From positions 1 through 52,186 of the forward strand of contig JAUCBJ010008521.1 of NCBI GenBank assembly GCA_032718475.1: 52,186 nucleotides of DNA, given 5' to 3'. The first letter of the stretch is position 1, and the number at the start of each line of letters is the position of its first letter. Below, in pieces: positions 1 to 9,715 of this stretch. The notes under the pieces were generated by a model. That model worked only from the letters and a program-made list of their open reading frames with translations. It searched no databases and was not told the origin of the DNA. Origin of the DNA: Nemertoderma westbladi (lineage: Eukaryota > Xenacoelomorpha > Nemertodermatida > Nemertodermatidae). The position numbers were made by a program, and so were the translations under genes.

Positions 1-427
1 TTTATAAAATCATGCATAAAGAGGATATTGACAATTAAAGAATTACTATTAAATAACATCCCAGATCTGTATGCATGAGAATTACCCTAATTCTACCGCT
101 AGTTTTCCATAATGTCACCATGGCAACACCCACGCTAGAATTAGAAGCAAGTTAAATGAACAATAAAAAGCTTGCCCCATTGCGTAGCATAAGAGTATAC
201 ATAGCGCACTATTAGTATCCAAGGATACATAGTAATAACGTGACATTCTGGAAGACACTGACTAACGGACAAATGGCATGCATGTGTGCAGTAAGTAATG
301 ATTGTATGGAATTTGTGCGTTTATAGGTGAATGTTACTACTAAAGTGTGTTTACAGTAGCTAATCGCAATTGTAAAGTAGCCCTAACTCTACCGAGATAA
401 CCTCAAGTGGAATCAAGCCTTTGGGAC

Positions 428-530
428 GGACAGTGGTGGGACTTGTGTCGATTATCGTTGTCGTGCTGTTGCTACATGTTGGCGCAAACACCGCGACAAC
501 GGTACATCGGCGCTGAGAAACCCACTGTCC
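428..530 (+). promoter_or_regulatory. Nested hairpin conserved in both element copies
   Basis: GGACAGTGG (428-436) can pair with CCACTGTCC (522-530), and GTTGTCG (457-463) with CGACAAC (494-500), about 80 bases upstream of the first ORF. The inverted copy keeps the outer stem (50727-50735 with 50821-50829), and its inner stem survives with a G-T pair. The role is unknown; a structured leader, splice or translation element is a guess. Confidence 0.4.
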
Positions 531-611
531 GGGGTCAAAGACTAGTAGGCAGCGACGCCCGCTTGCCTAAATATTGACTCATACTAATATTAATAAACTC
601 AGATAGCAGAT

Positions 612-911
612 ATGACGGAATTAATAGAAGATGACCTTGGTATTAGAGAGCGATATACTCTACCTTTACAAGCGTTTGTGGATAGGTTGATACGCGGTGA
701 AGCCGATCCGACTATTACGGAGGACGATGGTCGTTATATCGAACCGCCGATGTCCCAAGAGCAACTTACGCGTGAATTGGACTATCGAAAATTAACCGCT
801 CGCTATACGCATCGTAATGGTACGTATATGGACTTTTTAACTACCGGCCATCCTATCGATTTACATGATACGGACGATGTAGACACCCTAAAGGGAAATG
901 GTTCTATTTAA
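612..911 (+). pseudogene. Upstream ORF of triple-knuckle gene, frameshifted
   Basis: The ATG at 612 opens a 99-codon acidic reading frame with no recognised domain. Against the inverted copy, one extra base near 889-894 shifts this copy out of frame and it stops at 911. In the inverted copy the same frame runs on to a TGA that directly precedes the zinc-knuckle frame. That copy carries its own TAG earlier in this region. The two reading frames were therefore probably one unit or a stop-separated pair. Function unknown; it may be the N-terminal half of the knuckle protein. Confidence 0.5.
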
Positions 912-1167
912 ATATCATACCCAGCGGAGTCGTAACGATAAACCGAGAATAGATCACGAAAATTCTATTCGTAACAGACTGGGAAGACGAACCAATATGC
1001 CTAGAATCTGAGGAGATTCAGCCTATCGCGCTCGGAACAGCGACAACGATTACATCCTAGAATGGTATCAAGGTCCACAGTGTCTCACTGCGTACGATTA
1101 TCGCCATGCCAACTATGTTTCTCGGCAACGTTGTCGGTTATGCGCATCGAGAGACCATGTTACGCCC

Positions 1168-2061
1168 ATGGACACAAACGTCCGCTGTTCCTATTTCCAC
1201 GAACAACCGGCGATGGAAATTTATTGCGCGTATTGCAGATTTAATAATTTGCATATTTTTGCGGTTTGCCCTCAATTTATGACTCAATGTCACCATTGTC
1301 AACTAAAGGGACATGCCAGTTTCGATTGCCCTTTTAATCACGATTTGGAAAGCGTAGATGAAATGATCACACTACGTTACATCAGAGCTTGGGAAGCGAA
1401 CACTGATTTATATTGTGATTCGCGCCATCGCTATTATCCCGGACGCGCTTACGAGGGAGTTTATGCGTTACATCCTTATCTATTCGCTTCGGTTGAACAG
1501 AAATCACGCATATCAAGTTACGAGCTACTGGAGCGCGTCGGAGAATGTATTTCAACCAAATTCGTACGCAAATTTCTCAGGAGTGTTAATCCTAGCGACC
1601 TTCATTCCTATAACTTAATCAATTATATCCGTCAGGATCCGGACTATGGAGAATTGTTTGTTAACTCACACCCTGAGTTACAGGAAGTATATCGACGGCC
1701 TTACGAATACCGAGCCCGCGAACGCGAGTTGGAAAGAACCATTAAACCAAGGAAGTTTCTAACTGCCTATGGTCCACCCACGGCCCTCGTTCAGACCACT
1801 CGTAAAGGACCCGTAAGAGCGGCTGTCTTGAAACGAGCTCTCAAAGCCGTTAGACCCCTCTCCCCGGACGTTGATGTCAATCAACCCGGTACTTCAACCG
1901 GCGGATATACCGATCGCAATCCCATACCTTCTGATGCAATCATATTGCACCCTTCACCCAGGAGTTATAGCCCTCCTCGTAAAGTGGCTCGCCCCAAAGA
2001 GAAAAGGACTCTTGCTAGCTTTAAAAAACTGCGTAAACGCCGTCCGCGCAAGAAAGACTAA
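1168..2061 (+). CDS. Triple CCHC zinc-knuckle protein before 3' LTR
   Basis: The ATG-started ORF is 297 codons. Visible knuckles are C20-x2-C23-x5-H29-x4-C34 and a canonical C41-x2-C44-x4-H49-x4-C54. A further C-x2-C-x4-H group lies upstream of the ATG in the same open frame, which is open from 1012 after an in-frame TGA at 1009-1011, so the natural protein probably starts earlier. After the knuckles come a helical-looking, aromatic-rich region and a very basic C-terminus rich in Arg and Lys. The inverted copy has an intact ORF of equal length with about 16 residue differences, which supports coding. Order and spacing match the knuckle protein at 38252-39367. Single-stranded nucleic acid binding is the family expectation; the exact role is unknown. 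Confidence 0.75.
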   Translation: MDTNVRCSYFHEQPAMEIYCAYCRFNNLHIFAVCPQFMTQCHHCQLKGHASFDCPFNHDLESVDEMITLRYIRAWEANTDLYCDSRHRYYPGRAYEGVYALHPYLFASVEQKSRISSYELLERVGECISTKFVRKFLRSVNPSDLHSYNLINYIRQDPDYGELFVNSHPELQEVYRRPYEYRARERELERTIKPRKFLTAYGPPTALVQTTRKGPVRAAVLKRALKAVRPLSPDVDVNQPGTSTGGYTDRNPIPSDAIILHPSPRSYSPPRKVARPKEKRTLASFKKLRKRRPRKKD

Positions 2062-2139
2062 CTGTTTAGAGTATTTACGTATATTAGAAACTGTGATTTT
2101 TGTATATTTATAGACTCAAATCCCATTTTCTGGGAGCGG

Positions 2140-3369
2140 TGTAAAAGCTTCTGTGGGATATAACTGGCCCCTTTTGCTTCGCAATCCAGTTTCCCCCCAG
2201 GCGCTGGAATACTCTAAAAAGGTTCTCTAACTGTATATATATTCCCCTCGCCCGCAAGGTACCGTTACAGGTGTTTTAACGGACATAAAAGTCATTCTGC
2301 TATATACGTGTTTTAGCGGACATGGTAAGGCAAAAAACCTGCAATGCACCAAATACCTTTCACAGCTTAGCCGTGATGATTCATATTACGACATCTAACA
2401 GCTGGTTGCTGACGTGGAAACAGCCATTGGATGCATGGTTCTTTGTTTGGCTTGAGCCAATCAGAGCGTTTTTTCCTGTCGACGTGTAGCTTTTCGGCCG
2501 ATCATAAGGAGAGTGTTCAGTCTTACTGTTTTTACTTGATACTTTGTTGTTATTGCTGTCTAAGCCAGAAACACCGGCTCTAAGAACTCTAGTAAAACTG
2601 CTTAGATTATAGAAAGTATAACTGTTACCGGCGGTGTTACCTCACTTAATTTAACTGCACTAATCATATTGTTTGTACTGCTATTTACCGTCAGTTATTA
2701 ATTGTATCTATTTGTTGATGGAAATATTGCTCTTTGGAGAATACGGATAAATCACCCAAAATTCCCAATTTTCTTGATACACTACAGGTTAGAGAGGCGG
2801 GCTATATATAACAATTGCGATTTATATCAATGTGGTGTGTATTGAATCTAATGTTATTTAGTAGACACTACCTGAGTCAATTGCTGTTCTCTTCATGTGT
2901 GATCAAATATACTGACGGTCGGCAGAATAGTGTGCATGATTGTGAGTGTGATGTGACTGGTAACAAAGCATTTCCTAAAGAATGCGACTTATACTTTAAT
3001 CATAAGCCTTATCGTTGCGTTTAGTATAAGTCCTAGCTCTGTTTAAATAGATAGAGCGCCACGTCCTAAAGGAACTGTTAATATTTCCCGAAAGTTAATA
3101 ATATCTGTCAGAAATTAATTATTAGTGATCTATCGAATAATACAATAGGTTTACACTGCAACCTTACACTGCAATAATAAAATCTAAGCATCCGAATTCA
3201 GCCTCCCGGGTGTAGATCCATCGGGTGAATGATCGCGCATGGGCTGGCTTCGGCTAATGTTTTGTTTATTAGCATAAAATATTGTCGTATGCTAAAGGTG
3301 TGTTAATTAACTAAAAGACATATAAATTTTGGCAGGTTAAACTGCTAAAGGTCTTCAAAAGCGCGAACA
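2140..3369 (+). repeat. Long terminal repeat, family 1, copy 1
   Basis: It starts TGTAAAAGCTTC right after the purine tract CTGGGAGCGG and ends GCGCGAACA. Related copies at 41209-42344, 47859-49118 (inverted) and from 51422 share these ends while their outside flanks differ, which fixes the boundaries. Confidence 0.75.
2234..2242 (+). promoter_or_regulatory. TATA box of the family 1 LTR
   Basis: CTGTATATATATTCCCC lies about 95 bases into the LTR. The same block is kept in the inverted copy (near 49015-49030) and in the right-edge copy (near 51513). Position and sequence fit a Pol II core promoter in U3; activity is inferred. Confidence 0.5.
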
Positions 3370-4929
3370 AACCCTATTAGTACCGGGCTATAAAATGTTG
3401 TACAAATACCGGGGGGGGGGGTCATATTGACCCCCCCCCCTCTAAAATCTACAAATATTTACGAAAACGTCTGATTTTTTGTTTGTACGTAGGTATCACT
3501 TGTCTGGATCTGACCGAAAAAAAAAATTTCGAAAAAATGTACTGGGGTGGTTATATAGCAGCACCAAAATTACAAGTAGTGCAAAATTTTCACAAAATTT
3601 GAAAGTTACATTTTCGGCTAATTATTTTTCAATACAGGTTTTCTGGGGTGTAAAATACATTGGAAAATATTTAAAAATGATATGATTACTATAAATGGCT
3701 GTTTAGTCCTCTCTGCGTAGGAAAAAAATGAAAAAAACAAGTAACCAGCACTTTTTAGTTAGAACACAAAATTTTTAATTCACTTATACGATGCTATAAA
3801 TTCGTATTTTCAGGTTTTCGAGGGCGCTGATTCTAATGGAATACATTTCAAATATGCCAGAACATTGCTACTTTTATTTTTCGGCGTAATTTGGCAAATT
3901 TTGGTGCTAGCACCAAACTTCGTACCCATCACCAAAAAGTACAAGTTTGCGATGTCCAGTGCTGTTTTTATTGATTCCATCGGATTCAGGACCCTCATAA
4001 ACCCGTATAACGCAAGAAACAAGGTGATACTATCTACTGATCAATTTGCTTATTTTCCAAAATTTGGTGCTGGCACAACAATTTTCAGTCACCGGCGAAA
4101 AATACAAGTTTGAGAACACTTATGAAATTTTTACTGATTCCATTGAATTCAGAACCATCACAAACCCGTATAACGCAAGAAACAGGTGACACAATCAATT
4201 GATATATTTGATGGTTTTCAAAATTTGGTGCTAGCACCACATTTTGCACCCATATCCGAAAAATACAAGTTTGAGATGTCTAGTTCGATAATTATATATT
4301 CCATTGAATTCAGAACAGCCATAAACCTCTAAAACGCAAGAAATAAATTATCATAAGCAATTTTATCTATTGAATGGATTTTCAAAATTTCGTGCTAGCA
4401 CCAAAATTTGCACACAGCACCGAAAAATACAAGTTTGATACACTTGGTGCAACTCGTATATATTTCATCGAATCCAGAACCCAAAAAAAACCCCAATTGC
4501 GTAAAAAACAAGTTTCAAACAATCAATTTACAAAATTGACATATTTCAAAATTTGGTGCTGGCACCAAAATTTGGCACCACCGAAAAAAACAAGTTTGAA
4601 ATTTCTAAATCAATTTATATGAATTCCATCCAATTTCTAACACTAAAAAACCGGTGTAAATCAAAAATAGAGATGTTACAATTCATATTTAATGAAATGT
4701 AATTTTCAAAAAACGTCTCAAAAAAAGTGCCAAAAGTAGGGTTAAAAAATGGTGCTATAACTCGAAAAGTACCCAATATTTTTGAAAACGGTTTTCACTA
4801 CTAGGAAGACAATAGATTTTTAGGAAAAGTCATAAAATTTCAGATTCCCAACTGCGTTTGTTTCAGAATTATAATAAAAAAACCACGGGGGGGGTCATAT
4901 TGACCCCCCCCCCCGGGTTTAATAGGGTT
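3370..4929. mobile_element. Non-autonomous TIR element with G/C hairpins
   Basis: The ends are AACCCTATTAGTACCGGG and, read inward from the right, AACCCTATTAAACCCGGG (16 of 18 match). Just inside each end is a hairpin: G(11)-TCATATTGA-C(10) at 3411-3440 and G(8)-TCATATTGA-C(11) at 4887-4914. The interior is AT-rich with no convincing protein. No clear target-site duplication is visible: the left end abuts an LTR and the right end abuts a truncated element. Diverged relatives lie near 7440-8050 and 24540-24960. Confidence 0.6.
3895..4625. repeat. Five tandem 163-bp repeats
   Basis: The palindromic core TTGGTGCTAGCACCAA or a close variant recurs at about 3901, 4064, 4225, 4389 and 4553, so the period is 161-164 bp. 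Each core is followed by conserved words such as AAAAATACAAGTTTGA and ATTCCAT..GAATTCAGAAC. The array lies inside the TIR element. Confidence 0.75.
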
Positions 4930-5015
4930 AAGGTGGCCTTCAAAGGTCTGGTAGACCACCCGGGGCTGAAGGGCGAGTCGGTGTACTCAATAGCCGGCAC
5001 CTAGTAGACAGAGAG

Positions 5016-6480
5016 GTGGACACACCATACAAGAGGTGGGAGAAGTTGGAAGTGGATAGAGTCGAGGAGAAGAGGCTGGAAGAAATCGCCAGGCGAGAAA
5101 GGAGGGAATCAGACGAGGGAGAGGCGGATATAAGGGGAGAGGAGTACGGGTTCGAAGCCCAGGACTTGGACGAGCTAAGGTGGGGATCAGGGAGCTCGGG
5201 CGAGTTTCTGGGGGAGGAACTGGGATGCACGGAGGGATCGCCGAAACAGTCGACATCGGGATTGCAAATGATGCCCATACCAGGGGGCTCTGAGGGCGAT
5301 TTCGCAAGGAAGTGACCAAGGGAGCAGGAAAGGTGGAAAGTTACGGGTGGAAGCCAAGGCGGAAAGGGGCACAGTGTATCTACCGGGATACCAGGTCTGG
5401 ATCCACTCCCAGCGAGGGCGGAAGATGACGACGAGTTCGGGGAGATGCCACCCATCGAGAGGATCGGCCACTCAGATACGGACTGGGTGGGCGGGAGAGT
5501 GGTGATGGCCAGTGGGGCGAGGGCCTTCTGGGATAAACCTGGCAAGCGGACCTGGGTGCAACGAGGAGCCGGCGATGGATTTCGCGGGGAGCACCATCAG
5601 GTTGGGCGTGCAGCTGGGAACAGCACCACGGGTAGTGTTTGGGGAGACGATGCCGAGGCGGGAGGAGGACGTGGATATGGGTAGAGACCTTAATGTCCAG
5701 AAGTTTGCCTACCAACGGCTCTACAGATCTAGGAGACCGCTCGGGGCAAAAGATGACTTGGGGCGGGATGCGTTGATACATGGCTGTGACTACTGCGGGA
5801 TGCTAAATCACCAGGAAAAGAGCTGTTTGTATCGATTTCAGAAGGGGACGAGCTGCCTCTACTGCCGCGAGTCGACCCATAGAATGGGAGCATGTCCGAG
5901 GCTGCACAACCGCTGCTCAATGTGTAACTTCCGAGGGCACAATGGGCGGCAGTGCGATTGGATGGACGATGAAGAGAAGTTTAAGATCTTCGAGGAGTGG
6001 GCCGACATTGGCGTTATGACGCGGCAGAGGATGAAGGCCCAGGAGTTCCGGTGGGGTTTCTTCAACATCAATCCAGAAGCCCATCAGGAGATTATCAAGA
6101 GGAGACTGCCATTCACATACCAGGAGGTAGCGACAGCGGCATCGTTTGGAGGAGTCATCAACACGCAGAGTTACTTGGATAGATGGACGCCAGAAAACAG
6201 GGGCGAGTTCAGGGATTTTCTGGCGGAGCGCGTGCCGCAAACGATGAAAATGATCTTGTGGGACACTACCAGGGGGAAGCAGGAAGGGCACTCGGAAGGG
6301 TCCCCGAGAAAAGAACTCCACCCCACACCCGATATTAGATTGGATTCCAGCGGAATTGAAGCGCACTTAAGGTTGATGCTATCTTCTCACCGGGAAGATA
6401 GCATGGGGGGGAGTGTAAGCGGATTCAATTCCACTGCATTACCACCCGAAAATGGGACCAGTGGCATTTTTCCAATATAG
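5016..6480 (+). pseudogene. Triple CCHC knuckle gene, frameshifted copy
   Basis: The reading frame is split: 5016-5315 encodes the acidic N-terminal part, the match resumes in the frame open at 5445, and near 5565 it switches to the frame of 5512-6480. The 5512-6480 frame (322 codons) carries three canonical C-x2-C-x4-H-x4-C knuckles, all with key residues intact, then the Trp/Phe-rich tail domain. Its end runs into the LTR. Compared with 38252-39367, many differences are third-base changes in shared residues, so the family evolved under protein-level constraint before this copy broke. Unlike the 38252 copy, knuckle 1 has all its cysteines here. Confidence 0.7.
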
Positions 6481-7059
6481 TTGGGGATACGAGATTACCA
6501 ATATTAATCTCGCCTCATAACCAACTTTGGGGGGGGGGGGGGCGACACAAGCCCTAAAGCCACAGAGAGAGGTGAGAGGTTAAACCACCTCGGAGGGAGA
6601 ACACAGCTAGTAGAGGCTAGCAGCGGGGGAAAACACTCACAGGGAGTGACAATTAGTGTATTAGCCAATAGCGGGGAGGGAAGCACGTGATTAGAGATAG
6701 GAAAGCATCCACTGGGTACAGAGGGCCAAGTACAGTAAGAGGTGATTCTAATATCTGTGTATATCAATCATATATTATTCTGCATTACTGATTTACCGGT
6801 CAATTCATTAGTTATACAGTTGCAGACCGGTCATAGTTTATGAACGTCACCGCCACTGACATCACCAATTAATCTGTGCATTTCTGCTGTTATATCTGTG
6901 TTATCGTGATACCCATTACGTACTGATTGTGCTATTATCGTTCGGAGTATTAATATTGAGAAACAGAAACTCTTCGGCCAAAGCGACTTAGTACAACTGC
7001 CCAGCAGAACGGTGACGCGTACAAATCTAACCCGGTCGGGATCTTAGGATCCCGTCACA
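6414..7059 (+). repeat. 3' LTR of the truncated element
   Basis: It starts TGTAAGCGGATTCAATTCC after the polypurine tract ATGGGGGGGAG and ends GATCCCGTCACA. Start and end words resemble the LTR at 40366-40944 (TGTTAGCGTATTCAATTCC ... GATCCCGTCACA), while most of the middle is diverged. It contains a 13-14 base G run near 6530-6542. Confidence 0.7.
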
Positions 7060-9486
7060 ATAATAATTTTATATGTTTGTCACAAAGGCCTGAAATGGTT
7101 GTAATTCCCTGCATAGACTACTATGAGCACGACTGAGTTTGATATTTTTTACTTAGTTGGTTGATTATTAATTAGTTTATTACTTTTTTTCGCTTTAACA
7201 CTATTAGGTCCTATTTTTACTACTTAATGCACCCAATGTCGGGGCTCATTTTAGACAGTTTTAGTTTTATTCATATCTTGGCTGAAAAATTATGAAATTA
7301 TAGGAAAATGTATGTATGCCTCATTAATATGGCGAGTTTAATAGTCGTAATTTTGTAATTTTGTAATTCTTGAAGCGAAACCAAACAGATAGCGGATGTG
7401 TGTGAGTTTTCGTCAATTTAAATGTTCTGTATAATACTTTTATATGAAAATTGAAATATTTTCGATGTTATTGGTTTTCCAGGAGGCTGATCAACACCCA
7501 ACTTGTTAAAAATATTTATGGTAGTGCAACCATCGGTGCCAATCTTGTGGGACGAAAATTACAAGTAACGCAAAATTTCAAACTGATATAGGTGCAATTT
7601 GGTTGGATAATTTTGAAGCAATACGGGTTTTCGAGGTCACTGATCACGATAGAACTTTTATGGTCGGGCAACTATCAAATTTAGTATCATTTTTTGCTAT
7701 TTTTCATGCTACATTGGTTTGGTACATATTTGAAAATACCACAATCAATAAGAAATTATATTTTTCAGTGTCACATCTGTGTTCCGCATCCCGAAAAACC
7801 CATAAGGTCATGATAGAATCAGGTTGATTTGGTGAATATTTTTGATTATCAAATTTTCACTAGTTGTTTTATCCGTGCCTCGTGGCGCATACCAAATTAC
7901 CAGAAATTCCCTCGTATGTTACATTTGAGTTCCATAATCATGATCAGCATCCAAAAAACCAATACACCGCAAATTTGTTTATTTTAAGGGGACAAAATAT
8001 TTTTTGAAAATATGAAAAATTTTGGGGATGGTTGTTAGAATGGGAGCACAGCACGAAACCAACTTGGCTATTTAATTGCCGTTTGCGTTGTGGATATCCA
8101 AGATATTACTGATAAATTTCTAAAGTGACCTCCGGGTCCAGATAACGGTGTTGCAATCGTCAAAATATGATGTTTAAATGTAGTATGTTTGTTGATATTT
8201 TTTGTTAGTTGTTCTGCTTTAACGTTGTTGTAAATAAAAATTCGTAGTAATGGTGGTTATTTCTATTAATCTGTATGAGGGTGAGGGTGAGGGGGGGGGG
8301 GTTGTTATTGACACTATTATTCTGTAGGCCGGCGGTACTTTGAAGATAAATATATACGAGGACACTTAGGGGTGGGAGATTCTTCATTCCACGGTTTAAC
8401 CCTGTCGCTAGATCCAATTAATTATAAACTTAAAAGTTACTTATTAAGGGGTATTGTAAACTTACTAAGTACTTATTGAGCTAAATTTAAACTTAAAACA
8501 TACTTAATAAGTACCTAATTAACTTTAAACACACTTTTAAGCAAATACATAAATTATGACAAACTTATTAAGCACCTTCTAAGTCGTCCGAATATCTTGG
8601 CAAGTTCTTACCAAGTACTTGTTAGGAAGTTTTTATATATACTTTAAAAGCACTTATTAAATCTATTAAATATCCTGACCTGGGGTACTAAAGCTCACAC
8701 TCTGGGTGATTTATAAAACCCAATACCTGGAGCACCTGCGTGTAAATTAAAAAAAAATATGTAGAACTCGGACAAAATGAAAGAACTTTTTTTATTAGGT
8801 AAAGCTAAGCTGAGACGGCCATCTCGATCAAATAAACATAACAGAAAATCTAACGTCGTGGAAGAATCCTTTCAGAAAATAATACAATTGTCATATTTTT
8901 TTCATTATTTACAATATTTTATATATTATATATAATAAGATTCGATTTTCACCAAGAATTGCATATTATACACTACCAACTCAGATTTGGTTATTTAAAA
9001 TAGGTATACACAGTAAAATGTTATGCAATAAAAAATACAATAATGTAGGTAGAATAGGCCATACTATATATTAAAAATATATAATGCAATAAAGCAGACA
9101 AATAAATTAGTTAGGCTAAATATTTTCGAGAAATATTTGAGAAAATAAAAATGAATTATTAGTTGAAAATTTCACAAAATATAAATAATTTTTGTCGAAT
9201 TAATAATAATTATTTAAATCTTGGAATTAGTTTTAATTAAAATACAGATAAGAATTGCAGATAAAACATGTGCAGTTTAAAATGAAGTAGCTACAGCTAC
9301 AAGTCCAGCAGAAACGAAGTAGGGTTAAATAAAATACGGTTAACAATGGCTATTAACTATAGCAGTATAGGTCTAGTCTAGTTAAAACACGCCGTTACAA
9401 CACCGACAGAGTTATTAATAGCAGTTCATTGAATAAAATATTTACTTTTGAGTCGACAACTCAATTTAAAGGTCAAGAAAACCAGT
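7060..9486. other. Gene-free stretch with an old repeat copy
   Basis: About 7440-8050 matches parts of the 3370-4929 element, for example the words AAATTACAAGTA and CGGGTTTTCGAGG, and is a diverged member. 8440-8660 is AT-rich with many copies of words like AAGTACTTATTAA. A short G run is at 8291-8301. I see no coding exon here apart from the end of the carbonic anhydrase gene at 9487. Confidence 0.5.
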
Positions 9487-9715
9487 TTAGAAGAATTCAT
9501 CTGAATCTTGTTTTCCAACGGCGCAACTTTTCTCCACCACTCTACCGTGGAGTTTCTGTAAGGGGCGGATGTTTCCACTAATCGGGTGACGATCGATTCC
9601 TGACGTCAGAGCTCTCAAGTCGGCTAGTTGATTGCTGCTGATGTGTCGAGGTTGGGCGAACACGGTCCAAACAACTACCTCGTTAAACCCAGGGGTCGTA
9701 AGAGAACCGTTGTAC
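9487..9715 (-). CDS. Carbonic anhydrase exon 4
   Basis: 229 bases after acceptor CTTCCTATAG, ending in TAA at 9487-9489. It encodes YNGSLTTPG, then VVVWTVF and NIRPLQ, the standard C-terminal signatures. The first 13 bases of this exon are identical to a part of every unit of the adjoining minisatellite. Confidence 0.92.

Larger units (their letters stand above)
1..3369 (+). mobile_element. 3' half of a triple-knuckle LTR retroelement
   Basis: The segment holds coding sequence (612-2061), a purine-rich tract ending at 2139 and a long terminal repeat at 2140-3369. An inverted copy lies at 47859-51258; base 1 pairs with base 51258, so the element runs on past the window start. No reverse transcriptase or integrase is visible here, and any pol would lie outside the window. 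The class is inferred from TG...CA ends and the adjacent purine tract. A DIRS-like element or long terminal inverted repeats remain possible because another LTR copy near the right edge lies head to head with the inverted copy. Confidence 0.7.
4930..7059 (+). mobile_element. 5'-truncated copy of an RT-less LTR element
   Basis: 4930-6413 aligns with the end of the exonuclease-like gene and with the triple-knuckle gene of the element at 29486-40944. It ends in a similar block (ATCTTCTCACCGGGAAGATA then a G-rich tract) before an LTR at 6414-7059. Its LTR differs much from that of the full element, so it belongs to a related but distinct family. Everything upstream, including the 5' LTR, is missing. 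Confidence 0.75.
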
